This document shows positions 1 through 6,926 of a stretch of DNA of 17,724 bases, piece after piece. The notes under the pieces were generated by a model, which was given only the letters and a program-made list of their open reading frames with translations, was not told the DNA's origin and did no database searches. This DNA comes from an uncultured Eubacteriales bacterium (GTDB taxonomy: Bacteria > Bacillota_A > Clostridia > Christensenellales > Aristaeellaceae): positions 1 through 17,724 of the forward strand of contig CADBLV010000043.1 in NCBI GenBank assembly GCA_902795555.1, given 5' to 3'. Each line of letters begins with the position of its first letter. Position 1 is the first letter of the stretch. The position numbers and the translations under genes were made by a program.

Positions 1-24
1 AATTTTGCTTTAATTTTCAAAAAA

Positions 25-53
25 GGAAAAATCGCCATTTTTTTTATTTTTCC
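25..53. repeat. AT-rich inverted repeat
   Basis: Arms GGAAAAAT (25-32) and ATTTTTCC (46-53) are perfect reverse complements with a 13-base loop. The first 60 bases are far more AT-rich than the rest of the window. This may be the end of a terminator or intergenic structure belonging to a gene left of the window, but there is no GC-rich stem, so I would not call it a terminator. Confidence 0.35.
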
Positions 54-108
54 AGACAAAAAACAGGGTGGCAGGAAGGCGAACGGGACCGATTGCAGAG
101 GGAGGTCA

Positions 109-314
109 ACCCCCGGTTGCACTAAAAATGGTTGCACTAAAACTTCAAATCTTCTGGAACCGTTGAAATATAAGGGATTGCGAGGAGACGGCGGTTGCAC
201 TATAAAATTTCGGCTCGGACATGAAATCGCCGGAAGCGTTGGGAAATAAGGCTTTGCGGGGTGTTCCCGGTTGCACTAAAATTTAGTGCAACCGGGGGTC
301 TGGTTGCACTAAAA
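109..314. repeat. Cluster of interspersed GGTTGCACTAAAA motifs
   Basis: The 13-base motif GGTTGCACTAAAA occurs at 115-127, 130-142, 269-281 and 302-314. A near copy with an inserted TA lies at 193-207, and an inverted copy (TTTAGTGCAACC) at 282-293. Spacing between copies is irregular (15, 63, 76 and 33 bases), so this is neither a tandem array nor a CRISPR. Two of the copies sit in a longer 18-bp inverted repeat: ACCCCCGGTTGCACTAAA at 109-126 matches the reverse complement at 282-299. No gene is seen in 1-362. The arrangement resembles a REP/BIME-like or small palindromic element, but I do not recognise the family. Confidence 0.75.
266..296. repeat. 31-bp palindrome made of two opposed repeat copies
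   Basis: Arms CCCGGTTGCACTAAA (266-280) and TTTAGTGCAACCGGG (282-296) are perfect 15-base reverse complements around a single central A. It is built from one direct and one inverted copy of the interspersed motif. As RNA it could not close with a one-base loop but would form a hairpin with a few pairs opened at the centre. There is no U-tract after it, so it is not a typical terminator. A binding site or mobile palindromic repeat is equally possible. Confidence 0.7.
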
Positions 315-362
315 CCTGGCTTTTAAGATGAGACTGGGGAAGGACGCAGGGGGAGAACAAAA

Positions 363-908
363 GTGACTGTGCTGCCGGTTGTGAAGAAAATCACGCTGAA
401 TCCAGGAGAGGTGAGTCTGTACGTGGGATCGGAGCAGACGATCACAGTACAGCCTGTTATCGATCCGGAAACCGTTCCCGCGAAATATCTCAGCTGGAAG
501 GCCGGGAAGGAAGGCATCGCGGAAGTGACGATTTCAGAGGACGGCACGGCGACGCTGAAAGCCCTCGCGGCCGGGAACACTCAGATTGCCGTTTCCGAGC
601 CGGGCGGCAAGAAGGCTGTGCTGAAAGTCAGAGTGATGGAACCGGTTGCTTCGGTAACCCTTTCTCTCAACGGCAAGCCGGCGGCCGGAAAAGGCGTGAG
701 TGTGAAGGCGGTGATCGAGCCGAAGAACGCCGGAAACAAAACCCTGGCATGGAGCCTGAATGTGGACGAATCCATCGCGACCGTGACGAAGAACGGGACC
801 GTGAAGATTGCAAAGGATGTCCCTGCCGGCACGGTGATCACAGTGACCTGCACAGCGAGCGGCGCTCCGGAACCGATCGAGGCTACACTGGATCTGACCG
901 TCGAATAA
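363..908 (+). CDS. Small protein of two Big_2 (bacterial Ig-like) domains
   Basis: The protein is 181 residues and consists of two Ig-like group 2 domains, about residues 6-92 and 94-181. Each shows the usual pattern: a hydrophobic strand, a G-rich turn (YVGSEQTITV), a conserved Trp (SW at 44-45, AW at 129-130), and a late turn with Gly then strand. Such domains normally form the stalk of surface or adhesin-like proteins. Here there is no signal peptide, membrane anchor or sorting signal. The start is GTG at 363, with GGGGGAG at 349-355 as a plausible ribosome binding site; the frame is closed by a TAA at 324-326 and contains no upstream ATG. Either this is a cytosolic domain protein or the remnant of a larger surface protein whose 5' part was lost next to the repeat cluster. 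The domain call is firm; role and start are uncertain. Confidence 0.7.
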   Translation: MTVLPVVKKITLNPGEVSLYVGSEQTITVQPVIDPETVPAKYLSWKAGKEGIAEVTISEDGTATLKALAAGNTQIAVSEPGGKKAVLKVRVMEPVASVTLSLNGKPAAGKGVSVKAVIEPKNAGNKTLAWSLNVDESIATVTKNGTVKIAKDVPAGTVITVTCTASGAPEPIEATLDLTVE

Positions 909-924
909 AGACGATCGGGTATTT

Positions 925-954
925 AAAAAGAGAGGCGGAATGCCTCTCTTTTTT
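925..954. terminator. Bidirectional intrinsic terminator
   Basis: A 12-bp stem (925-936 with 942-953; core AGAGAGGC/GCCTCTCT) has a 5-base loop GGAAT and runs of A and T on either side. It therefore reads as a Rho-independent terminator in both directions. It lies between the convergent Big_2 gene and the aldo/keto reductase gene and would end both transcripts. Confidence 0.9.
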
Positions 955-964
955 GAAACCGACA

Positions 965-1954
965 TTATACGGTCAGCGCGTTAATCCGCTTCAGTTCCTC
1001 GTCTGAGAAGACGGTATTCTCAATCGCCTTCACATTATCCAGAATCTGCGACGGTTTGGAGGCGCCGATCAGGACGCTGGTGACCACCTGATCCCGGAGA
1101 ATCCAGGCCAGGGCCATTTCCGCCAGAGTCTGGCCCCTCTGCTTCGCAATCTCATTGAGGGCGTGGATTTTCGACAGCATTTCCTCTGAGAGCTGGGTTT
1201 CCTTCAGAAACCGCCCATCCGTGCGGACGCGGCTGTCGGCGGGAATCCCGTTCAGATAACGATCCGTGAGCATTCCCTGGGCCAGGGGGCTGAAAGTGAT
1301 GATGCCTTTGCCCAGCTCCCGTGAGGTTTCCTTGAGGCCGTTGCGCTCGATGGCGCGATCCAGGATCGAATATCGATTCTGATTGATGACAAAGGGCACT
1401 TTTTCATCCCGCAGGATCGCTTCCGCCTTTCGAAGGTTTTCCCCGTCATAATTCGACAGGCCCACATAGAGAGCTTTTCCGCTGCGCACCGCCTGGGCCA
1501 GGGCTCCCATGGTTTCCTCCAGGGGGGTCGACGGGTCCATGCGATGATGATAGAAAATATCCACATAGGGAAGGCCGAGACGCTCCAGGCTCTGATCCAG
1601 ACTGGCGAGGAGATATTTCCGGGAACCCCAGTCTCCATAAGGACCTTCCCACATGTAATAGCCGGCCTTTGTGGAGATGATCAGCTCATCCCGGTATCCG
1701 CGGAAATGTTCCCGCAGGATGCGGCCCAGGTTCTTTTCGGCGCTTCCGGCTTCGGGGCCGTAATTATTGGCCAGGTCGAAATGGGTGATGCCGCAGTCGA
1801 AGGCCGTGAAGCAAAGGGCCTTCATGTTTTCCATGGGAGATGTGTCGCCGAAATTATGCCAGAATCCCAGGGAAACCAGGGGCAGCTTCAGGCCGCTGCG
1901 TCCGCAGGGGGCATAACGCATGTGCTGATAACGATTCGAAGAAGGGCAATACAT
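965..1954 (-). CDS. Aldo/keto reductase, YghZ-like (AKR14 type)
   Basis: This 329-residue protein is an NADPH-type aldo/keto reductase of the E. coli YghZ (L-glyceraldehyde 3-phosphate reductase) group. Shared landmarks are the N-terminal RY..M.Y..CG.SGL segment, FWHNFGD, THFDLANNYGP, ISTKAGY.MW.GPYG, SRKYLLASLDQSL and VTSVLIGAS. The catalytic tetrad is visible as D60, Y65, K96 and H137 (in YHHR). It is the last gene of the minus-strand operon. An ATG at 1963 overlaps the preceding stop (ATGA), but the GGAGG at 1965-1969 is only one base from it. The ATG at 1954 has about 10 bases of spacing and matches the YghZ N-terminus, so I chose 1954; the alternative adds three residues. The exact substrate cannot be read from sequence; known relatives act on aldehydes such as glyceraldehyde 3-phosphate and methylglyoxal. 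It may be a passenger in this envelope-related operon. Confidence 0.93.
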   Translation of the reverse strand: MYCPSSNRYQHMRYAPCGRSGLKLPLVSLGFWHNFGDTSPMENMKALCFTAFDCGITHFDLANNYGPEAGSAEKNLGRILREHFRGYRDELIISTKAGYYMWEGPYGDWGSRKYLLASLDQSLERLGLPYVDIFYHHRMDPSTPLEETMGALAQAVRSGKALYVGLSNYDGENLRKAEAILRDEKVPFVINQNRYSILDRAIERNGLKETSRELGKGIITFSPLAQGMLTDRYLNGIPADSRVRTDGRFLKETQLSEEMLSKIHALNEIAKQRGQTLAEMALAWILRDQVVTSVLIGASKPSQILDNVKAIENTVFSDEELKRINALTV

Positions 1955-1959
1955 CGATT

Positions 1960-2940
1960 TCATACCTCCGTTTTATCATTTTCATTTCGTCGGTCGACAG
2001 CAGGGTTCGGATCGGCAGGGGACGCAATCAGGCGGGCGGAAAGGCGCTCCGCGAAAAAGAGGGCCGCCAGGCTCACGATCATGACCGCATAGAGCAGGAC
2101 CCGGGAGAGGGACGTTTTATCCAGGGCGAACTCGATGGCCACAATGACGGCGCAGACCGCCAGTCCGATCAGGGCCGGAATCCACCATCCTTTTCGATCG
2201 CGAGCGCGCAGACCCCGAATCAGCAGCACGCCTTCCGCGAAGAGGAAGCAAAAGAGTTGCTCCGCCTTGACGAAGAGCCAGGAGATGCTGCTGGACCGCA
2301 GGCTTTCCAGAAAGATCTGCACCACGCACACTGCAAACAGCGTTCGCACAAAGCAGGAGGGATCCTTTGACCATTTCAGGGCGAAACAGGCGATGATCAG
2401 CGCGGCGAAGCCCTCGAGGACGAAGACCGCCAGATAATATTCCACATAGCTGCCGTCTCCAGAAAAATCAATGCCGACGCCGAGCGGGAACGGAAGCACA
2501 GTATCCTCAGGGAGTTCCCCCACGCCCAGCATGCCCAGGAAGTATTCGGCGAAGCGGGAAAGGGCGATCAGCAACGCCCCGGCGGGCGCGAAAACATTCA
2601 GAACCGTACGGGCCGGCTGCTTCATCAGGCGGGCAGTCAGAAACACCGCCAGGATAACCCCCGCGACACCTCCGAAGAAGGACATCTGATCGGGCCGGAG
2701 GGTCAGCCAGAAGGTTTGCGTTTCCGAGGGCAGATTCACATAATAATTGATCCGGATCAGAAAATAAGCAAGTTTGGCGCACAGCAACCCCAGCAGGCCG
2801 GAAAGAAGGGTTCCGAGCAACGCAAGAGGCACGGCCTTGGCTTTCAGCGCCGGGTTTTTCCGAGCCAGCAGGTAGAAGACGATGCCTGTCAGGACCAGAG
2901 AACAGGCCATCATCCACCAATAAGCAGTTTCATTTTCCAT
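1960..2940 (-). CDS. Lgt-like integral membrane protein A (divergent diacylglyceryl transferase fold)
   Basis: This 326-residue protein has about eight or nine hydrophobic segments. It aligns by eye with prolipoprotein diacylglyceryl transferase (Lgt): MSFFGGVAGV (86-95) matches MSFHGGLIGV, LSRFAEYFLGMLGVG (127-141) matches the GRxGNFxNgExxG signature, and ESLR...FVKAEQL (212-229) matches VEFFR...ISMGQIL. R129 (Lgt R143), E212 (E243) and R215 (R246) are kept. The equivalents of E. coli H103, N146 and R239 are F89, E132 and Q208. After the Lgt-like core it has extra membrane segments containing AIEFALDK, also found in paralogue B, and a polar tail. The start at 2940 has GGAAGG upstream, and the stop overlaps the reductase ATG at 1963. 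A genuine lipoprotein-modifying activity is doubtful; an Lgt-derived enzyme or scaffold is my inference. The Lgt relation is moderately secure, the activity unknown. Confidence 0.7.
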   Translation of the reverse strand: MENETAYWWMMACSLVLTGIVFYLLARKNPALKAKAVPLALLGTLLSGLLGLLCAKLAYFLIRINYYVNLPSETQTFWLTLRPDQMSFFGGVAGVILAVFLTARLMKQPARTVLNVFAPAGALLIALSRFAEYFLGMLGVGELPEDTVLPFPLGVGIDFSGDGSYVEYYLAVFVLEGFAALIIACFALKWSKDPSCFVRTLFAVCVVQIFLESLRSSSISWLFVKAEQLFCFLFAEGVLLIRGLRARDRKGWWIPALIGLAVCAVIVAIEFALDKTSLSRVLLYAVMIVSLAALFFAERLSARLIASPADPNPAVDRRNENDKTEV

Positions 2941-2967
2941 GGGAGACCTTCCTTTTTCTTTCCCGGA

Positions 2968-2986
2968 CCGGACAGAAGCTGTCCGG
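2968..2986 (-). other. Intercistronic hairpin within the minus-strand operon
   Basis: CCGGACAG (2968-2975) and CTGTCCGG (2979-2986) form an 8-bp stem with a 3-base loop in the 66-base gap between NAGPA-like A and Lgt-like A. On the transcribed (minus) strand the following bases are purine-rich, not a U-tract, so it is not a standard terminator. It could act as an mRNA-processing or stability element; that role is inferred. Confidence 0.5.
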
Positions 2987-3006
2987 GAGATGATCCGGCG
3001 CGATGA

Positions 3007-3912
3007 TCAGTGAAAATCAGCGCTGGCGAAATAGATGATATCCGAGATTTTCCGGGGCTGATTGCCGTCCTCATTGACATTATTGACCTTCTGGCCCAGG
3101 AACATCATCTGGGTGGACTCCCCGCCATCGAGGGTATAGACCGTCTGGCAGGGGGCGATGGACAGGGCGATTTCCCGCATAGTCGGCAGATCCGAGCCAT
3201 AATGCGCGCAGCAGACGACCATATACTGAAGGGGGCCGAGCTGGGCGATGCACATCCGCTGGCTGCGCTTCTGGGGATAGGCCCATTCCGGCGAATGAGA
3301 CAGATCCAGAATCGCTTCATCGGACACCCGCTCTCCGTCAATCACCAGGGCCGGGCCGAACTGGAAGGCGTTGATTACTTTCTTCCCGTTGATCATGGTT
3401 TTGTCCATCGTTTCCAGATCGCTGCCGGCGGGGATGACATGAAAGTCCCCGTCCTCATCGATCAGCAGCAGATCGAGCGAAGAAGCCACAGAATCCCTGT
3501 ATACCTTTCCCTGACGAAGGATGAAGGTGTTTGCCACGTTACCATTGAAGGTGGCAGGGAAATCTCCGTTTACTGCCAGGATCGCATTGACCCGCTTGGC
3601 CAGCTTTGGGCCCGGAACCTTCGTGTTTGAGGCGAAATCTTTATTGTCCGCGGGGAGCGTGCGCAGCTGGGAGGCATCGGCGATGGTGATGATCGCATAA
3701 TAATAGGTACATTCAAACTCCTTGCTGGGCACCCGATGACGCTCCACACGAATGGTGGGATCTTCATAGACCTCCAGATCCGAGGAATACTTTACAGTGT
3801 AGGGAGCGCCGCCGGAAAGATCAATGGGGAGCTTCTTCGGTGCCGATTCCTCCACGAACGCGGACGACACCAGGAGCATCAGAAGCAGGCAGCAGGCCAA
3901 CAGACGTTTCAT
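3007..3912 (-). CDS. Exported phosphodiester glycosidase-like protein A (NAGPA/DUF2233 family)
   Basis: This 301-residue protein has a signal peptide (MKRLLACCLLLMLLVSSAF) followed by a phosphodiester glycosidase domain. This family includes the eukaryotic N-acetylglucosamine-1-phosphodiester alpha-N-acetylglucosaminidase and many bacterial cell-surface proteins. Family landmarks are AILAVNGDF (110-118), FGPALVIDGE (185-194), RMCIAQLG (219-226), TLDGGEST (260-267) and RKISDIIYFASA (287-298). The early Cys pair lies at the start of the hydrophobic segment, so it is not a credible lipobox. The frame is open to 4017, but the ATG at 3912 has AAAGGAAG upstream and starts a proper signal peptide. 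The gene lies 19 bases after the LRR gene and 66 before Lgt-like A. It is a paralogue of the gene at 5971-6891: both share SQLRTL and ISDIIYFASA. The substrate is unknown; a phosphodiester-linked sugar of the envelope is a reasonable guess. Confidence 0.85.
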   Translation of the reverse strand: MKRLLACCLLLMLLVSSAFVEESAPKKLPIDLSGGAPYTVKYSSDLEVYEDPTIRVERHRVPSKEFECTYYYAIITIADASQLRTLPADNKDFASNTKVPGPKLAKRVNAILAVNGDFPATFNGNVANTFILRQGKVYRDSVASSLDLLLIDEDGDFHVIPAGSDLETMDKTMINGKKVINAFQFGPALVIDGERVSDEAILDLSHSPEWAYPQKRSQRMCIAQLGPLQYMVVCCAHYGSDLPTMREIALSIAPCQTVYTLDGGESTQMMFLGQKVNNVNEDGNQPRKISDIIYFASADFH

Positions 3913-3931
3913 ACTTTTTCTTCCTTTCGAA

Positions 3932-4939
3932 TCAGGAATTGTCAGACTCCGGGCTTTCAGAGGTTCCGTCCAGCGGAATCCAGACGTTTTCCCTGAACAC
4001 TTTCCGCATCGCCTCATATCGGGGATGCTTGCGCCAGCCGTTTCCGACAGACGATTTGGCAGAGGAATCGATCTGCGTGTCCGGGAGGGCTTCCCGCAGG
4101 CGGGCTACGGCTTCCGGATCCGGCTTATGGAGGGGATTATGGGAATTATACTGGGTGATCCAGAGACGATCGAGCCAGGTCATGTTCTCAAGGGGGGCGA
4201 TGCTTTCAATCCGATTGAAGCCGATGTTCAGGTCCTTCAGTTTCGTGAGACGGTCGATGCCTTCGAGGGAACGGATGTCATTATAGAACAGCTCCAGATA
4301 TTCCAGATCCTTCAGGGCTGTGACGGGGGTGATATCCTGAAAGGTGTTGTCGACGACGATGAGGATTTTCAGATTCGGCAGATCGCTGAGAAAAGAGAGA
4401 TCGGACACGGCATTATGGCCGATATCCAGAGCCAGGAGATTCGGGCAGTATTTGAGGACGGAGAAATCTTCCGTCTTATGCCTGGCGGAACGGTCGCTGT
4501 GCGCCGTGGTGAAGGCGACGGCATCCGTCCGCACCTCATGATCTCCCAGGGCCATGGTCCAGCCGAACTCTATCTCCGGGAAGGCTTCCGCCATCTCTTC
4601 TACACGCTTTCGCGGGACTTTCGTGGCGAACATGTCCACCTTCTTCAGATTGGGGAGGGAGCGCAGGAAGGCGTAGAAGGCTTCATAATCCGCCGATCCC
4701 ACCTTTACTTTGCCCAGATCGATCTCGGCGGCGTCCGCCGGAACTGTGAGCTTTTTGAAGCGAACCGTTTCCGGTTCGGACGTTTCCAAAGCAGATGTTT
4801 CCGCTTCCGTCCGGGTGACCGTCTTTTCCGCTGCCGCGGCTCCTGCTTCCGCACCGCTCACTGCCGGGAATTGTGCGACACAAAGCGACAGAACCAGCAA
4901 AAGAAGCAGCGCCCATCTCCCGCGTTTCCCGATCTTCAT
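3932..4939 (-). CDS. Exported leucine-rich repeat protein
   Basis: This 335-residue protein has a signal peptide (residues 1 to about 29, cleavage near AVSGA), then an Ala/Thr/Glu-rich linker, then an N-terminal cap region. About four to five internalin/SDS22-type leucine-rich repeats with a 22-residue period follow (about 165-265: NLLALDIGHNAVSDLSFLSD, NLKILIVVDN, DLEYLELFYN, KLKDLNIGFN). A C-terminal region contains GWRKHPRYEAMRKVFRENVW. There is no lipobox, LPXTG or obvious membrane anchor. The frame is open upstream to 5410, but that part overlaps Lgt-like B; the ATG at 4939 overlaps the stop of Lgt-like B as ATGA, indicating translational coupling. It sits between the two NAGPA/Lgt-like pairs, so it may be a ligand-binding partner of that machinery. 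The repeats are clear; the role is inferred. Confidence 0.85.
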   Translation of the reverse strand: MKIGKRGRWALLLLLVLSLCVAQFPAVSGAEAGAAAAEKTVTRTEAETSALETSEPETVRFKKLTVPADAAEIDLGKVKVGSADYEAFYAFLRSLPNLKKVDMFATKVPRKRVEEMAEAFPEIEFGWTMALGDHEVRTDAVAFTTAHSDRSARHKTEDFSVLKYCPNLLALDIGHNAVSDLSFLSDLPNLKILIVVDNTFQDITPVTALKDLEYLELFYNDIRSLEGIDRLTKLKDLNIGFNRIESIAPLENMTWLDRLWITQYNSHNPLHKPDPEAVARLREALPDTQIDSSAKSSVGNGWRKHPRYEAMRKVFRENVWIPLDGTSESPESDNS

Positions 4940-5967
4940 GCCGCGCCCTCCTGAATCAGGTCGGTTTTCTTCACCATGCCTCCGCTGATGACCGCCATTG
5001 CGATGGCAGCGGCGCCCATGACCATCCAGCACAGATCCATCCGCATCCAGGCCAGGAAGCCGATTTTCTTTTCCAGGGCGAACTCCATGGCCATGATAAC
5101 CCCGCAGCACAGCAGGATCAGGCCGGCCCGGACCAGAACCGAGCGGAAGAGATCCTGCCTGCCGCGCGCGCGAACCAGGCAGCAGCAGGTGACCAGCGCG
5201 AGGGCAGGGAGCACCAGCAGCTGATTGACCTTCACAAAGCCCCATTTCAGCTCCAGGTCGATCCGCAGGCTTTCGAGCACCGTTTGCAGGGAGGCATAAA
5301 GCGCCAGAAACAGCAGCGCTTTCGTTCCGGCCCGACGGCATTCCGAACGATTGACCAGGAAGAAGATGACCAGCGCGGCAATCGCTTCCAACAGGAAAAC
5401 GGCAAAGCACCAGTCGCCATACTGATCCTGCACCGCAAAGGGGAAGCGAAGGAAGAAAGACGCATCTTCCAGGGGAAACATGGTTCGCTCCAACATGGGA
5501 TCAAACCATTCTTCCACATATTCACCCATCCCGGTGTTCGCAAAAAACTCCGCGGCGCGGGCCAGGGCCACAAACAGCGCAAAGGGCGCGGCGGCCGCGT
5601 CCATGATCGCGGCAGGGCGCTGACGCGTGATTTTTCCTGTCACAAAAGCGGCAAGGGCCAGGCCGGCCATCACCCCATAAAACATATAGCCGCCTTCATT
5701 CAGGCGGAAAACGGTTTCCACTCCCCGATCGAGAAACCAGGAGAGGGAGCAGAGAAAATAGGCAAACCTGCCGAGGAGCAGCCCCAGCGGAATCGCAAAG
5801 ACAGCGAACCAGCTGACCGAACCGGCCTGTAAATGTCCGCTCCTCTGCCCGTTTCCTTTCTGATTTCCGCTCTGCAGCTGCATCAGCAGCAGGGCAAACA
5901 GCGCCGAAACGGCCAGGGCCAGACCGTAGGGATAGATCTTCAGGGGACCGAGAGAAATGGTTTTCAT
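4936..5967 (-). CDS. Lgt-like integral membrane protein B (divergent diacylglyceryl transferase fold)
   Basis: This 343-residue polytopic membrane protein is the clearer Lgt relative of the two. LGPLKIYPYGLALAV (6-20) matches the Lgt start around Y26. LLLGRFAYFL (63-72) matches LGGRIGYVLF, and FRLNEGGYMFYGVMAGL (87-103) matches FRVWDGGMSFHGGLIGV. LARAAEFFANTGMG (135-148) matches the GRxGNFxNGExxG signature, and LESLR...VKVNQLL (231-251) matches VEFFR...ISMGQIL. R137, E232 and R235 are kept. The Lgt H103, N146 and R239 positions are Y97, E140 and Q228. The last 60 residues add membrane segments with AMEFALEK, as in paralogue A. A short polar insert (33-48) follows the first membrane segment. 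The start at 5967 is three bases after the stop of NAGPA-like B, with AGGTGA upstream; the stop overlaps the LRR start (ATGA). The family is fairly secure; lipoprotein transferase activity is not. Confidence 0.78.
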   Translation of the reverse strand: MKTISLGPLKIYPYGLALAVSALFALLLMQLQSGNQKGNGQRSGHLQAGSVSWFAVFAIPLGLLLGRFAYFLCSLSWFLDRGVETVFRLNEGGYMFYGVMAGLALAAFVTGKITRQRPAAIMDAAAAPFALFVALARAAEFFANTGMGEYVEEWFDPMLERTMFPLEDASFFLRFPFAVQDQYGDWCFAVFLLEAIAALVIFFLVNRSECRRAGTKALLFLALYASLQTVLESLRIDLELKWGFVKVNQLLVLPALALVTCCCLVRARGRQDLFRSVLVRAGLILLCCGVIMAMEFALEKKIGFLAWMRMDLCWMVMGAAAIAMAVISGGMVKKTDLIQEGAA

Positions 5968-5970
5968 GAA

Positions 5971-6891
5971 TCAGTCACCTGCCGCGGACGCAAAATAAAT
6001 GATGTCGGAGATGGGCCGGCTGTTGGCCACGGGATGGATCAGCTTCCCGCCGACCAGCAGATGGGTCGAGCCGCCGCCATCGAGATTGTAGGCGATTTTG
6101 CATTCCGGAAGGATTTCGGGAATATAATTGGCCAGCTCCTGCATGTTCATGCCCACACTGTTACCGCCGTCGATCTCCACGACGGCATATTTGAGATGAT
6201 CCAGCTGGCAGATACAGATCCGCTGCGTGGCCATGTTGGGCGTGTGCTCGCCTTTCCGATCAATCTCCTGGGCTACGCCATCGCGCACAAGGGTGGGCCC
6301 GAAGGTGAAAGTGTTCACGGCCTTGCGACCTTTTGCTTCCAGATCGGCAAGGAAGGCGACCATATCTGCGCTCGAGGCCGCGGGCACGACGGAAAAATCT
6401 CCCTCGCTGTCGATGACCAGCACATCGCGAGGCGCGCTCTGCTGATCGAGGGCATCCCGATAAAACACCCCCTGGCGGACAATATATCCGAAATTGAAGG
6501 TGTATTTGGCAAAATCCGCATTCAGCGCCACCACTGCGTTGGCCCGCTGGGCCATCTTGTTGGAACGCTCGGTTTTCCGATCCTCATAGCTGTCGCCGCT
6601 GAAAAGGGTGCGCAGCTGGGAAGGATCGCTGATCTCAATGATCACCCAGCGGCAGGTCGTCCTTTCGGCGCTGGATTTCGGTTTCCGCTTCGCGCTGAAA
6701 ACCTGCACATGAATGGATTCATCCTGATATTCATCCTTCGAAATCCATCCGTTTTCCTTCAGGGGACGGCCGTGAACCGTCATGTCCATTTCCAAAGGCT
6801 CGACTTCGGCAAAGGAAGGAGAGGAAAGGACCAGGGTCATCGCGAAAAGCATCAGCACAGCAAGGATCCAACGAACCGTATTCCCACGCAT
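5971..6891 (-). CDS. Exported phosphodiester glycosidase-like protein B (NAGPA/DUF2233 family)
   Basis: This 306-residue first gene of the minus-strand operon starts with a signal peptide (hydrophobic about 6-24, cleavage likely after SFA) and then carries the same domain as the 3007-3912 product. Visible landmarks are VVALNADF (120-127), FGPTLVRDG (197-205), RICICQL (224-230), NLDGGGSTHLL (269-279) and RPISDIIYFASA (292-303). The residue after the domain Asn is Ala in NAD here, and Gly in NGD in paralogue A. An ATG at 6933 is in frame but coincides with the predicted transcription start. The ATG at 6891 has GGAGG seven bases upstream and begins the signal peptide, so I chose 6891. There is no lipobox. 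It probably acts outside the membrane on a phosphodiester-linked glycan, but the substrate cannot be deduced. Confidence 0.86.
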   Translation of the reverse strand: MRGNTVRWILAVLMLFAMTLVLSSPSFAEVEPLEMDMTVHGRPLKENGWISKDEYQDESIHVQVFSAKRKPKSSAERTTCRWVIIEISDPSQLRTLFSGDSYEDRKTERSNKMAQRANAVVALNADFAKYTFNFGYIVRQGVFYRDALDQQSAPRDVLVIDSEGDFSVVPAASSADMVAFLADLEAKGRKAVNTFTFGPTLVRDGVAQEIDRKGEHTPNMATQRICICQLDHLKYAVVEIDGGNSVGMNMQELANYIPEILPECKIAYNLDGGGSTHLLVGGKLIHPVANSRPISDIIYFASAAGD

Positions 6892-6926
6892 GCAACGTCC
6901 TCCAGACAAGCATTCAATCCAGGGCA

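Noticed and set aside
109..314. CRISPR array reading of the repeat cluster
   Set aside because: The motif is only 13 bases, spacing is irregular (15-76 bases), one copy is inverted, and no cas genes are present.
3913..4017. 35-residue N-terminal extension of NAGPA-like A
   Set aside because: It overlaps the LRR gene end and would bury the signal peptide. The ATG at 3912 has a good ribosome binding site.
3824..4954. 376-codon open frame on the plus strand opposite the LRR gene
   Set aside because: The minus frame shows a signal peptide and regular 22-residue repeats and is coupled to its neighbours; the plus frame is a shadow.
4940..5410. N-terminal extension of the LRR frame
   Set aside because: It lies wholly inside Lgt-like B in another frame. 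The ATG at 4939 begins a signal peptide and overlaps the upstream stop.
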